A stretch of DNA of 64,000 bases from Aquabacterium sp. A7-Y (GTDB lineage Bacteria > Pseudomonadota > Gammaproteobacteria > Burkholderiales > Burkholderiaceae_C). Under the pieces are notes generated by a model that saw only the letters and a list, made by a program, of their open reading frames with translations, made no database searches and was not told where the DNA came from. The stretch lies in assembly GCF_026153205.1 (NCBI RefSeq), contig NZ_JAPFBW010000009.1, positions 152,158-216,157 of the forward strand, written 5' to 3'. Position numbers and translations under genes: made by a program. Below, one piece after another: positions 1 to 8,870 of the stretch. How positions within the stretch are numbered: the stretch's first letter is position 1; every line of letters begins with the position of its first letter.

Positions 1-125
1 TGGTGGCGGTGGCTTCGGGCCTCAGCGAGGGCGACCGCGTGCTGCAGGGCAGCCTGGGCCTGGTGCGCGACGGCACGCCGGTGCGTGTCACCGCGATGGC
101 CCCCGCCGCCGCGGCGAGCCGCTGA
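1..125 (+). CDS. RND efflux membrane fusion protein, C-terminal end only
   Basis: Only the last 40 codons are in the window; the gene begins upstream. The frame ending in TGA at 123-125 reads GLSEGDRVLQGSLGLVRDG followed by TPVRV. This is the usual end of the periplasmic adaptor (HlyD/AcrA type) of resistance-nodulation-division pumps, where the final beta-barrel and membrane-proximal strands lie. The stop is 21 bases before the permease start, so the two are very likely co-transcribed. Assignment rests on this tail plus the neighbour; the substrate cannot be told. Confidence 0.8.
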   Translation, partial: VAVASGLSEGDRVLQGSLGLVRDGTPVRVTAMAPAAAASR

Positions 126-146
126 GAGCCGCCGAGGGAGCCGGCC

Positions 147-3100
147 ATGTGGTTCACGCGCGTTTCGATCAAAAACCCGGTCCTGGCAACGATGGTGATG
201 CTCGCCTTCGTGGTGCTGGGGCTGTTCGCCCTGCAGCGGCTCAAGGTCGACCAGTTCCCGGACATCGAGTTTCCGGTCGTGGTGGTGCAGATCGCCTACC
301 CCGGCGCCTCGCCGGAGATCGTCGAGTCCGAGGTCACCAAGAAGGTCGAGGAGGCGGTCAATACCATCGCCGGCATCAACCAGCTGATGTCGCGCTCCTA
401 TGACGGCCAGTCGGTCGTCATCATCCAGTTCAACCTCGAGCTGGACGGCCGCAAGGCCGCCGAGGACGTGCGCGAGAAGATCGCGGGGATCCGGCCGCTG
501 CTGCGCGACGAAGTCGAGGAGCCGCGCGTGCTGCGCTTCGACCCGGCCTCGCGCGCCATCTACACGCTGGCCCTGACCTCGCCCGACGGCTCGCGCTCGC
601 CGGTCGAGCTGAGCAGCCACGCCGACCAGATCGTCAAGAAGCGCCTGGAGAACGTGCGCGGCGTCGGCTCCGTGACCCTGGTCGGCGCGGTCAACCGCGA
701 GATCAATATCTACCTGCGGCCCGATGCCCTGGAGGCCCTCGGCGTCGGCGTCGACCAGGTGCTGCAGGCGGTGCGCACCGAAAACCAGGACCTGCCGGCC
801 GGCGCGCTGCGCTCCAGCGAACGCGAGCAGGTGGTGCAGATCAGCGGCCGCCTGAAACGGCCCGAGGACTTCCGCGACATCATCGTCGCGCGCAAGGGCA
901 GCAACGGCAGCAGCGTGCCGGTGCGCCTGTGGCAGGTGGCCGACGTGGTGGACGGCCCGCAGGAAGTCGAGAGCCTGGCGCTCTACAACGGCCAGCGCAC
1001 CCTGGCGCTGTCGGTGCAGAAGGCGCAGGGCGAGAACACCATCGACGTGGTCGACGGGCTCAACCGCGTGGTCGAGGAACTGCGCGGCGAGTTGCCGCCG
1101 GGTCTGGCGCTGGACGTCGTGAGCGACACCTCGCGGCCCATCCGCGTGGCGGTGAAAAACGTGCGCCAGACGCTGATCGAAGGCGCCGTGCTGACGATCG
1201 CGATCGTCTTCCTGTTCCTCAATTCCTGGCGCTCGACCGTCATCACGGGCCTGACCCTGCCGATCGCGCTGATCGGCACTTTCCTCTTCATGTACTGGTT
1301 CGGCTTCTCCATCAACATGCTCACGCTGATGGCGCTGAGCCTGTGCGTGGGCCTGCTGATCGACGATGCCATCGTGGTGCGCGAGAACATCGTGCGCCAT
1401 GTGCAGATGGGCAAGAGCCCGTACCAGGCCTCGCTGGACGGGACACAGGAGATCGGCCTGGCGGTGCTGGCGACCACCTTGTCCATCGTCGCGGTGTTCC
1501 TGCCGATCGGCTTCATGGAAGGCATCATCGGACGCTTTTTCCACCAGTTCGGCGTCACCATCGTCGCGGCGGTGATGATCTCGATGTTCGTCAGCTTCAC
1601 GCTGGACCCGATGATGTCCAGCGTCTGGCACGATCCGGCGATCCGCCATGAAGGCGACGCGGCACGCCCGCGCGGCCTCTACGACCGCACCCTGGGTCGG
1701 CTCACCGGCGCGGTCGATCGCTTCTCGAACTGGCTGGCCGACGCCTATCAGCGCATCCTCGCCTGGTCGCTGAAGCACAAGCTCGCCACGCTGGGCATCG
1801 CCGCGCTGAGCCTGGTACTGAGTTTCGCCATCGTGCCCATCCTCGGTACCGAGTTCGTGCCCAAGGCCGACTTCTCCGAGACCAGCATCAACTTCTACAC
1901 GCCCACCGGCTCGTCCATCGAAGTGACCGAAGCCAAGACGCGCCAGGTGGACGCGATCGTGCGCGAGTTCCCCGAGGTGCGCTACACCGTCGCCACCGTC
2001 AACTCCGGCCAGGCGCAGGGCCGCAACTACGCCAGCCTGCACGTGCGGCTGGTGGACCGCGACCAGCGGCAGCGCAGCGTCGACGAGATCTCGGCGCTGC
2101 TGCGCAAGCGGCTGGCGCGCGTGCCGGGCATCACCGTGACCCACGTCGGCCTGCTCGATTCGGTGGGCGGCGCCAAGCCCATCTCGCTGTCCGTCCAGGG
2201 GGCCGACCTGCGCGAGCTGCAGCGCCTGACCGACACGCTGACGGCGCGACTGCGCGGCATTCCCGGCCTGGTGGACCTCGACACCACGATGAAACCGAAC
2301 AAGCCCACCGTCGACGTCGAGGTGCGCCGCGACGCGGCCTCCGACCTGGGACTCGGCGTGGGCGCCATCACCGAGACGCTGCGCGCCCTCGTGGCCGGCC
2401 ACACGACCGGCAACTGGCGCGCTCCCGACGACCAGAGCTACGACGTCAAGGTGCGCCTCGCGCCTGAGGCCCGGCACGCGCTGCCGGACCTGGAGCGCCT
2501 GGGCCTGAGCCTGGCATCACCCGACGGCGGCAGCCGCATCGTGCGCCTCTCGCAGGTGGCCGACATCCGCCCCTCCTTCGGGCCCAACCAGATCAACCGG
2601 CGCGACCTCAACCGCGAGGTCGAGATCACCGCCAACGTCTCCGGCCGCTCGCTCGGCGAGGTGTCGGCCGAGATCCGCCGCGTGCTGGACGACACCGCCT
2701 TCCCCGCCGGCTACCGCTGGAAGTTCGGCGGCTCGACCAAGGACATGCAGGAGTCCTTCGGCTACGCGGTCTCGGCGCTGGCGCTGGCGGTGATCTTCAT
2801 CTACATGATCCTGGCCTCGCAGTTCAAGAGTTTCCTGCAGCCGATCGCGCTGATGTCCTCGCTGCCGCTGACCCTGATCGGCGTGGTGCTGATCCTGCTG
2901 CTGTTCCGCTCGACCCTGAACATGTTCTCCATCATCGGCGTCGTGATGCTGATGGGCCTGGTGACCAAAAACGCGATCCTGCTGGTCGACTTCGCCAACC
3001 GGGCGCGCCAGGGCGACAGCGGCGAGGGCCTGACGGGCCGGCAGCTGGGCCGCGAGGAGGCCCTGCTGATGGCCGCCCGGGTGCGGCTGCGACCCATCCT

Positions 3101-3344
3101 GATGACCACCCTCGCGATGGTGTTCGGCATGGTGCCGCTGGCCTTCGCGCTGTCCGAGGGTGCCGAGCAGCGCGCACCCATGGGCCAGGCGGTGATCGGC
3201 GGGGTCATCACCTCCTCGCTGCTGACCCTGGTGGTGGTGCCGGTGATCTATTGCTACCTCGACGACCTGTCGGCGTGGCTGAAGCGCAAGCTGCGTGGCT
3301 CGAGCGCGGCTGCAGGTCCTGTCGTGGCGGGGGAGGCGAAATAA
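147..3344 (+). CDS. RND multidrug efflux permease (HAE1/AcrB type)
   Basis: A 1065-residue inner-membrane proton/drug antiporter, the normal size for the hydrophobe/amphiphile efflux family. The N-terminus (MWFTRVSIKNPVLATMVMLA) gives the first membrane helix, followed by a periplasmic pore domain containing DQFPDIEFP. A block of helices spans about residues 335-490. Asp406-Asp407 in LLIDDAIVVRE match the proton-relay pair of AcrB. The second half repeats the design with helices from about 870 to the end. GAGGGAG lies seven bases before the ATG. It follows an adaptor gene and precedes, after two small genes, a TolC-like channel, so the locus encodes all three parts of a tripartite pump. Substrate is unknown. 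Confidence 0.95.
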   Translation: MWFTRVSIKNPVLATMVMLAFVVLGLFALQRLKVDQFPDIEFPVVVVQIAYPGASPEIVESEVTKKVEEAVNTIAGINQLMSRSYDGQSVVIIQFNLELDGRKAAEDVREKIAGIRPLLRDEVEEPRVLRFDPASRAIYTLALTSPDGSRSPVELSSHADQIVKKRLENVRGVGSVTLVGAVNREINIYLRPDALEALGVGVDQVLQAVRTENQDLPAGALRSSEREQVVQISGRLKRPEDFRDIIVARKGSNGSSVPVRLWQVADVVDGPQEVESLALYNGQRTLALSVQKAQGENTIDVVDGLNRVVEELRGELPPGLALDVVSDTSRPIRVAVKNVRQTLIEGAVLTIAIVFLFLNSWRSTVITGLTLPIALIGTFLFMYWFGFSINMLTLMALSLCVGLLIDDAIVVRENIVRHVQMGKSPYQASLDGTQEIGLAVLATTLSIVAVFLPIGFMEGIIGRFFHQFGVTIVAAVMISMFVSFTLDPMMSSVWHDPAIRHEGDAARPRGLYDRTLGRLTGAVDRFSNWLADAYQRILAWSLKHKLATLGIAALSLVLSFAIVPILGTEFVPKADFSETSINFYTPTGSSIEVTEAKTRQVDAIVREFPEVRYTVATVNSGQAQGRNYASLHVRLVDRDQRQRSVDEISALLRKRLARVPGITVTHVGLLDSVGGAKPISLSVQGADLRELQRLTDTLTARLRGIPGLVDLDTTMKPNKPTVDVEVRRDAASDLGLGVGAITETLRALVAGHTTGNWRAPDDQSYDVKVRLAPEARHALPDLERLGLSLASPDGGSRIVRLSQVADIRPSFGPNQINRRDLNREVEITANVSGRSLGEVSAEIRRVLDDTAFPAGYRWKFGGSTKDMQESFGYAVSALALAVIFIYMILASQFKSFLQPIALMSSLPLTLIGVVLILLLFRSTLNMFSIIGVVMLMGLVTKNAILLVDFANRARQGDSGEGLTGRQLGREEALLMAARVRLRPILMTTLAMVFGMVPLAFALSEGAEQRAPMGQAVIGGVITSSLLTLVVVPVIYCYLDDLSAWLKRKLRGSSAAAGPVVAGEAK

Positions 3345-3387
3345 AATGCCGGTTTCTCCCCATGTCCACTCATCGCCAGGACGGCTC

Positions 3388-4053
3388 ATGAACATCGAAC
3401 AAGCCCGCTTCAACATGATCGAACAACAGATCCGCACCTGGGAGGTGCTGGATCAGTCCGTGCTGTCGCTGCTGGCAGTGGTCAAACGCGAGGACTTCGT
3501 GCCGGCGGAGCACCGTTCGATGGCCTTCATCGACATGGCGGTGCCGCTGGTGGACAACGGCTCGCTGGGCCGCTCGATGCTGGAGCCCAAGGTCGAGGCC
3601 CGCCTGCTGCAGGAGCTGGGTGTCGGCAAGCACGAGAAGGTGCTCGAGATCGGCGCCGGCTCCGGCTACATGGCGGCCTTGCTGGCGCACAAGGCGCAGC
3701 GCGTGCTGAGCCTGGAGATCGACCCCGAGCTGGCCCGTTTCGCGGCCGACAACCTCAAGCGCGCGGCGGTGATGAATGCCGAGGTGCGCCAGGCCGACGG
3801 CTCCAAGGGCGCGCTCGCCGAAGGCCCCTTTGACGTCATCGTCGCGTCCGGCTCGGTGGCGACGGTGCCGCAGCCGCTGCTCGACCAGCTCAAGGTCGGC
3901 GGCCGCCTGACCACCATCGTCGGCCACGAGCCCGTGATGCAGGCCGTGCTGGTGACACGCGTCGACCAGAATGCCTGGCGCACCGAGGTGCTGTTCGACA
4001 CGATGGCGCCGCGCCTGCTCGGCTTCGACGAGCCGCCCAAGTTCCGCTTCTGA
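3388..4053 (+). CDS. pcm: Protein-L-isoaspartate O-methyltransferase
   Basis: A 221-residue cytoplasmic methyltransferase that uses S-adenosylmethionine to methylate isoaspartyl residues in damaged proteins, the first step of their repair. The SAM-binding loop VLEIGAGSGYMAALLA is at about residues 84-100 and the family signature around SMLEPKVEARLL precedes it. The chosen ATG begins MNIEQARFNMIEQQIRTWEV, the usual start of the betaproteobacterial form, with AGGA upstream. A possible -10 (TAAAAT) overlaps the stop of the permease gene. Eight bases separate it from the rhodanese gene and the tolC-like gene follows, an order often seen in Burkholderiales. The functional link to efflux is unclear. 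Confidence 0.92.
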   Translation: MNIEQARFNMIEQQIRTWEVLDQSVLSLLAVVKREDFVPAEHRSMAFIDMAVPLVDNGSLGRSMLEPKVEARLLQELGVGKHEKVLEIGAGSGYMAALLAHKAQRVLSLEIDPELARFAADNLKRAAVMNAEVRQADGSKGALAEGPFDVIVASGSVATVPQPLLDQLKVGGRLTTIVGHEPVMQAVLVTRVDQNAWRTEVLFDTMAPRLLGFDEPPKFRF

Positions 4054-4060
4054 CCCGCCC

Positions 4061-4399
4061 ATGCAGCAACTCTCCGTTCGCGACACCCGGCACCTGATCG
4101 CCACCGCCGACCCGGCCCGCCCGCCGCTGCTGCTGGATGTCCGCGAACCGTGGGAGTTCTCGCTGGCCGCGATCCGGCTCGCTGCAGCCGAGACCCTGCA
4201 CATCCCGATGCAGCAGGTCCCGGCCCGGCTGGCCGAGATCCCGCGCGACCGCACCGTGATCTGCGTCTGCCACCACGGCATGCGCAGCCTGCAGGTCGCG
4301 CACTACCTGGCGGCTCAGGGCCACGACGACGTGATCAACCTGCAGGGCGGCATCGATGCCTGGTCGCAAGAGGTCGACCCGGACCTGCCGCGCTACTGA
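4061..4399 (+). CDS. Single-domain rhodanese-like sulfurtransferase
   Basis: 112 residues, the length of a one-domain (GlpE-like) rhodanese. The N-terminal LLLDVREPWEF motif and the active-site loop CHHGMRS, with Cys70 as the expected persulfide-carrying residue, are both intact. The final QGGIDAWSQEVDP is the standard C-terminal signature. It likely moves sulfane sulfur in the cytoplasm; acceptor unknown. It sits 7 bases after pcm and 53 bases before the outer membrane channel gene, so it is probably part of the same transcript. The active-site loop size fits sulfur rather than phosphate substrates. Confidence 0.9.
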   Translation: MQQLSVRDTRHLIATADPARPPLLLDVREPWEFSLAAIRLAAAETLHIPMQQVPARLAEIPRDRTVICVCHHGMRSLQVAHYLAAQGHDDVINLQGGIDAWSQEVDPDLPRY

Positions 4400-4452
4400 C
4401 GCCTGCCCCCTCGCCCCCTCCAGCGGAACTTGACCACAGAAGGAATCGACCC

Positions 4453-5826
4453 ATGTCCGAGCCCGTGTCCCAGCCCTTTCGCCGCAGTGTGCGCCGCCGG
4501 CCGGCCCGCCTGGTGCTGTCGCTGGGCATCGCCGCCCTGTTCGCCAGCGGCGGCGCCGTGCAGGCGCAGAGCCTGGCCGAGGTCTACCAGGCCGCGCGCG
4601 ACTACGACGCCACCTACCTGGCAGCGCGGGCGCAGGCCGAGTCGGTCCGCTACCAAGCCGAGCAGGCCTATGCGCTGCGGCGCCCCAAGGCAGAGCTGAA
4701 CGCCGCCTACACGCGCTCCGAAAACGAAACCGCCAGCGGCATCGACCGCTCCAACCGCAGCACCCAGGTCGGCGTGGGCGCGCGTCAGCCGCTGTTCAAC
4801 CGCGCCAACGGCGCCACCATCGAGCAGGCCGAGCGCAGCCTGCAAGTCGCGACTGCCGAGCTGCAGGAGGCCGAGCAGGACCTGATCGTGCGCGTCGCCG
4901 ACGCCTATTTCCAGGTGCTGGCCGCGCAGGACGCGCTGGCTGCCGCGCAGGCCAACAAGAAGGCCATCTCCGAGCAACTGGCGTCGGCCAAGCGCAACTT
5001 CGAGGTCGGTACCGCAACCATCACCGACACCCGCGAGGCGCAGGCCCGCTTCGACCTGGCGACCGCGCAGGAGATCGCCGCCGACAACGACCTGCGCACC
5101 AAGCAGATCGCGCTCGACCAGCTGGTCGGCCGCACCGGGGTCAGCCCGCGTCCGCTGCCCGGCAGCGTGGCACTGCCGCCGGTGCAACCCGCCAACGTCG
5201 AGGAGTGGGTGGCCCAGACCGACAACGCGCCCACCGTGCGGCGTGCCCGCCTGGGCCTGGAGATCGCCGAGCTGGAGACCGACAAGGCCCGCGCCGGCCA
5301 CCTTCCGACCGTCGATCTGGTGGGCCAGGCCGGCCGCAACCGCCTGCGCGGCGATCCGCAGAGCGCGCTGCCCGGCGCCTCGGGCCTGGGCACCTCCAAG
5401 AGCGCCAGCGTCGGTGTGGAGCTGAAGCTGCCGCTGTTCGCCGGCTTCGCGGTGCAGAACCGGGTCAAGGAAACCCTGCTGCTGGAGGAAAGGTCGCGCA
5501 ACGACCTGGACGCGGCCCGCCGCGGTGTCGCCCAAGGCACCCGCCAGGCCTTTTTCGGCGTGCAGTCCAAGCTCGCGCAGGTCAAGGCGCTGGAAGCGGC
5601 CGAGGCCTCCAGCCAGCTGGCGCTGGAGGCGACCCAGCTCGGCTACAAGGTCGGCGTGCGGGTCAACCTCGATGTGCTGAACGCACAGACCCAGCTGTTC
5701 AACACCCGCCGCGACCTGGCCCAGGCACGCTACGACGTGCTGGTCAACAGCTTGAGGCTGCGCCAGGCCGCCGGCGTGCTGGTGCCCGAGGACGTCACCC
5801 CGATCAACGGGCTGCTGACGCCCTGA
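4453..5826 (+). CDS. tolC: TolC family outer membrane efflux channel
   Basis: 457 residues with a signal peptide over about residues 1-38, ending at AVQAQ. The mature protein opens SLAEVYQAARDYDATYLAARA, typical of TolC, and carries two repeats rich in Gln/Ala/Glu coiled-coil helices (around residues 110-180 and 310-400). These form the periplasmic tunnel; intervening strands form the outer membrane barrel. AGAAGGAA precedes the ATG. It serves as the exit duct for the RND pump encoded upstream and probably for type I secretion as well. Its last 23 bases overlap the convergent waaA gene and no terminator hairpin is visible between them. Confidence 0.93.
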   Translation: MSEPVSQPFRRSVRRRPARLVLSLGIAALFASGGAVQAQSLAEVYQAARDYDATYLAARAQAESVRYQAEQAYALRRPKAELNAAYTRSENETASGIDRSNRSTQVGVGARQPLFNRANGATIEQAERSLQVATAELQEAEQDLIVRVADAYFQVLAAQDALAAAQANKKAISEQLASAKRNFEVGTATITDTREAQARFDLATAQEIAADNDLRTKQIALDQLVGRTGVSPRPLPGSVALPPVQPANVEEWVAQTDNAPTVRRARLGLEIAELETDKARAGHLPTVDLVGQAGRNRLRGDPQSALPGASGLGTSKSASVGVELKLPLFAGFAVQNRVKETLLLEERSRNDLDAARRGVAQGTRQAFFGVQSKLAQVKALEAAEASSQLALEATQLGYKVGVRVNLDVLNAQTQLFNTRRDLAQARYDVLVNSLRLRQAAGVLVPEDVTPINGLLTP

Positions 5827-7120
5827 GCCTGTCCTCCTCGTTCGCCACCGCGGCGATGCGGCGTGCCATGGCGGCCGCGGCGCCGCGGTTGGCCTCGGCG
5901 AACGCGAGGCAGCAGGCGACCCGCGCGCCGCGCTCCTGCGACTGCGCCAGCTCGGTGGCCCGCGTGACACCGTCCTGCAGGCTGTCGACGCGCAGGGCGG
6001 CACCCGCTTGCAAGGACAGCTCCGCCGCGTCGGCGAAGTTGAAGGTGTGCGGCCCCATCACCACGGGGCAGCCGCAGGCGGCCGCCTCGATGAGGTTCTG
6101 CCCGCCCAGCGGCGCGAAGCTGCCGCCCAGCAAGGCCACGTCGGCGGCGCTGTAGTAGGCCGGCATCTCGCCGATCGAGTCGCCCAGCCAGACATCGACC
6201 GCAGCCGCCTCGGCCGGGGGCAGCGGGCCGCTCCAGCTGCTGCGCCGCAGCTGGGTCAGACCCGCGGCCTTGACCAGGGCAGCCACCTCGTCGAAGCGCT
6301 GCGGATGGCGCGGGATCAGCAGCAGCAGCGGACGGGGCCCGGGCAAGCGTTTCCAGGCCGCGAGCAGCGTTTCCTCCTCGCCCTCGCGCGTGCTGGCGGC
6401 GGCCACCAGCGGCCGACCCGCTAGCACCGCGTGCCAGCTGCGGCCGCGTTCGATCAGCGCGGCGTCGGGCGTCATGTCGAATTTGACGTTGCCGCACACT
6501 TCCACCGGCTCGGCCCCGGCTTCGCGCAAGCGCACGGCATCGGCCTCGGTCTGCGCCAGCACGAGGCGCAGCGCATGCACCGCGGGGCGCATCACCGCCT
6601 CCAGCCGGCGCGCCTGGCGCAGGCTTTTTTCGCTCAGGCGGGCATTGGCGAGCACCATCGGCACACCGGCATCGCGGGCGCCGTGCAGCAGGTTGGGCCA
6701 GACCTCGGTTTCCATCAGCACGCCGACGCGAGGCCGGAACTGCTGGAAAAAGCGCTGCACGACACCCGGCGTGTCGTAGGGCAGCCAGGCCTGGCGGTCA
6801 CCGGCCTGGAGCAGCTTCTCGCCGGCCTCGCGCCCGGTGGCAGTGCCGTGGGTGAGCAGCAGGCGCATGCCCGGCAACTCGCGCCGCAAGGCCTCGACCA
6901 GGCCGGCCGCCGCGCGTGTCTCGCCCAGCGACACCGCATGCAGCCAGACCCAGTCGCGCGAAGGCCGGCCGCGGTAGAGGCCGAGCCGCTCCAGCACCGC
7001 ATGGCGGTAGAGCGGCTCCTCGCGCCCGCGCCACCAGAGCTTGACCAGGTAGACCGGCTGGAGCAGCCCCAGCAAGGCCGAATAGGCATGCCGCGCCAGG
7101 CCGCGACGCACGGCGCTCAC
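5804..7120 (-). CDS. waaA: 3-deoxy-D-manno-octulosonic acid (Kdo) transferase
   Basis: 438-residue glycosyltransferase (GT30) that adds Kdo from CMP-Kdo to lipid IVA at the cytoplasmic face of the inner membrane, an essential step in lipopolysaccharide core synthesis. The N-terminus holds a short hydrophobic anchor followed by WWRGREEPLYRHAVLERLG, a family hallmark. The WVWLHAVSLGE motif carries the conserved Glu of the active site. The C-terminal half contains GSFAPLGGQNLIEAAACGCP, the nucleotide-sugar binding region. Size matches typical WaaA (about 425 residues). The 3' end overlaps the tolC gene by 23 bases. The phosphomannomutase gene lies 190 bases upstream behind a terminator, so waaA needs its own promoter. 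Confidence 0.93.
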   Translation of the reverse strand: MSAVRRGLARHAYSALLGLLQPVYLVKLWWRGREEPLYRHAVLERLGLYRGRPSRDWVWLHAVSLGETRAAAGLVEALRRELPGMRLLLTHGTATGREAGEKLLQAGDRQAWLPYDTPGVVQRFFQQFRPRVGVLMETEVWPNLLHGARDAGVPMVLANARLSEKSLRQARRLEAVMRPAVHALRLVLAQTEADAVRLREAGAEPVEVCGNVKFDMTPDAALIERGRSWHAVLAGRPLVAAASTREGEEETLLAAWKRLPGPRPLLLLIPRHPQRFDEVAALVKAAGLTQLRRSSWSGPLPPAEAAAVDVWLGDSIGEMPAYYSAADVALLGGSFAPLGGQNLIEAAACGCPVVMGPHTFNFADAAELSLQAGAALRVDSLQDGVTRATELAQSQERGARVACCLAFAEANRGAAAAMARRIAAVANEEDRLRASAAR

Positions 7121-7261
7121 CGCGCCGCTCCTGCGGCGGCGCCGGCACGAGAAAAGATGAAAAGGAAAAATCGCACCGGGCGATTGTCTACAAATTCGTA
7201 ACGAGCTGATGCTCGGCGGCCTTCATGAGAAGGGGATGTTGTACGACACCCCTGCCGGCAC

Positions 7262-7286
7262 AAAAAAGCCCGCACGCGGCGGGCTT
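7262..7286 (-). terminator. Rho-independent terminator after the phosphomannomutase gene
   Basis: On the minus strand an 8-bp GC-rich stem (AAGCCCGC paired with GCGGGCTT) is followed at once by a run of six T. It lies 26 bases past the stop of the mutase gene and ends that transcript before waaA. Confidence 0.85.
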
Positions 7287-7311
7287 GGGAGACCTTCGAG
7301 CCGGGCCGCAC

Positions 7312-8700
7312 TCAATGCCCCGCGCCCACCTGGGCATCGGGCTTGACCGAGCGCAACGCGGTCATGAACTCGTGCTCGATGCGATGCAGCGCCTCCTGCG
7401 TGTGGCCCTCGAAACGCAGCACCAGCACCGGCGTGGTGTTGGACGCGCGCACCAGGCCGAAACCATCGGCGTATTCGGCGCGCAGGCCGTCGATCGTGAT
7501 GACCTCCTGGGCGTCCTTGAAGACCTCGCCGCCCGAGAGCTTGGCGCGCAGCTTCTCGATCACCTGGTGGTGCTCGCCTTCGGCGCAGGGCACATTCAGC
7601 TCGGGGGTGTTGAAGCTGGTCGGCAGACCGTTCAGCACGGCGCTCGGGTCCTGGCTGCGCGAGAGGATCTCGAGCAGGCGGGCGGCGGTGTAGGTGGCAT
7701 CGTCGAAGCCGTACCAGCGCTCCTTGAAGAAGATGTGGCCGCTCATCTCGCCGGCGATCGGCGAGCCGGTCTCCTTGAGCTTGGCCTTCACCAGCGAGTG
7801 CCCGGTCTTCCACATCAGCGGCTGGCCGCCGGCGTCGCGGATCACCGGGGCGAGGCGCTGGGTGCACTTCACGTCATAGATGATGGAGGCACCGGGGTTG
7901 CGGCTCAGGATGTCCTGGGCGAACAGCATCAGCTGCCGGTCGGGATAGATGATGCTGCCGTCCTTGGTCACGACACCGAGCCGGTCGCCATCGCCATCGA
8001 AAGCCAGGCCCAGTTCGGCGTCGGTCTCCTGCACGGTGCGGATCAGGTCGGCGAGGTTCTCGGGCTTGGACGGATCGGGATGGTGGTTGGGGAAATCACC
8101 GTTCACTTCCGAATACAACTCGGTCACCTCGCAACCGAGCGCACGCAGGATGCCGGGGGCCGACGCGCCGGGGATGCCGTTGCCCGAGTCGACCACGATC
8201 TTCATCTTGCGGGCGAGCTGGGCGTCGCCGCTGATGCGGTCGCTGTATTCCTTCAGCAGGTCCCACTGCGTCAGGCCGCCTTCGCCCTGTGCATAGTCTT
8301 CCGCCTCGATGCGCCGACGCAGGGCCTGGATCTCGTCGCCGTAGATCGCGCGGCCGGCGAGCACCATCTTGAAGCCGTTGTAGTCCTTCGGGTTGTGGCT
8401 GCCGGTGACCTGGATGCCCGAGGAGCAGCGTGTCGCTGCGGCATAGTAGGTCATGGGGGTGGTGACCGGGCCGAGGTCGATGACGTCCACGCCGGTGCTG
8501 CGCAGGCCACGGATCAGGGCCGCCGAGATGGCCGGGCCCGAGAGGCGGCCGTCGCGGCCGACCGCGACGACCTTCTCGCCCTGCACCCGGGCCTCGCTGC
8601 CGAAGGCGCGGCCGAGGTGCTCGGCGACCGATTCATCCAAGGTCTTGCCGACGATGCCGCGCACGTCGTAGGCCTTGAAGATGGATGCTTCTACTTTCAT
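7312..8700 (-). CDS. algC: Phosphomannomutase/phosphoglucomutase
   Basis: 462 residues, the size of AlgC-type alpha-D-phosphohexomutases, which interconvert the 1- and 6-phosphates of mannose and glucose to feed lipopolysaccharide and exopolysaccharide precursors. The catalytic phosphoserine loop is present as VTGSHNPKDYNG, the metal-binding loop as FDGDGDRLG, the sugar-binding loop as GEMSGHIFF and the C-terminal phosphate-binding loop as RASNTTP. The start at MKVEASIFKAYDVRG matches the family and has GGGAG eight bases upstream; a longer reading would add a poor N-terminus. Adjacent waaA gives a shared cell-envelope theme. Which sugar is preferred cannot be told from sequence. Confidence 0.92.
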   Translation of the reverse strand: MKVEASIFKAYDVRGIVGKTLDESVAEHLGRAFGSEARVQGEKVVAVGRDGRLSGPAISAALIRGLRSTGVDVIDLGPVTTPMTYYAAATRCSSGIQVTGSHNPKDYNGFKMVLAGRAIYGDEIQALRRRIEAEDYAQGEGGLTQWDLLKEYSDRISGDAQLARKMKIVVDSGNGIPGASAPGILRALGCEVTELYSEVNGDFPNHHPDPSKPENLADLIRTVQETDAELGLAFDGDGDRLGVVTKDGSIIYPDRQLMLFAQDILSRNPGASIIYDVKCTQRLAPVIRDAGGQPLMWKTGHSLVKAKLKETGSPIAGEMSGHIFFKERWYGFDDATYTAARLLEILSRSQDPSAVLNGLPTSFNTPELNVPCAEGEHHQVIEKLRAKLSGGEVFKDAQEVITIDGLRAEYADGFGLVRASNTTPVLVLRFEGHTQEALHRIEHEFMTALRSVKPDAQVGAGH

Positions 8701-8870
8701 GAAGAGTACTCCCCTGTACTGCAGTGAATCGCCGGATTGTAGGGAGGGGCGCCGCTGTGCTTGTGACCGCACGGTAACGTCGGGAGCCCGCCCCTCGGAT
8801 CACGGGCAAGCGGCGGGCCACATGTCCGGAAACGGCCAGTCGGCGCCGGGCGGCCGCCGATAATCGCGGC

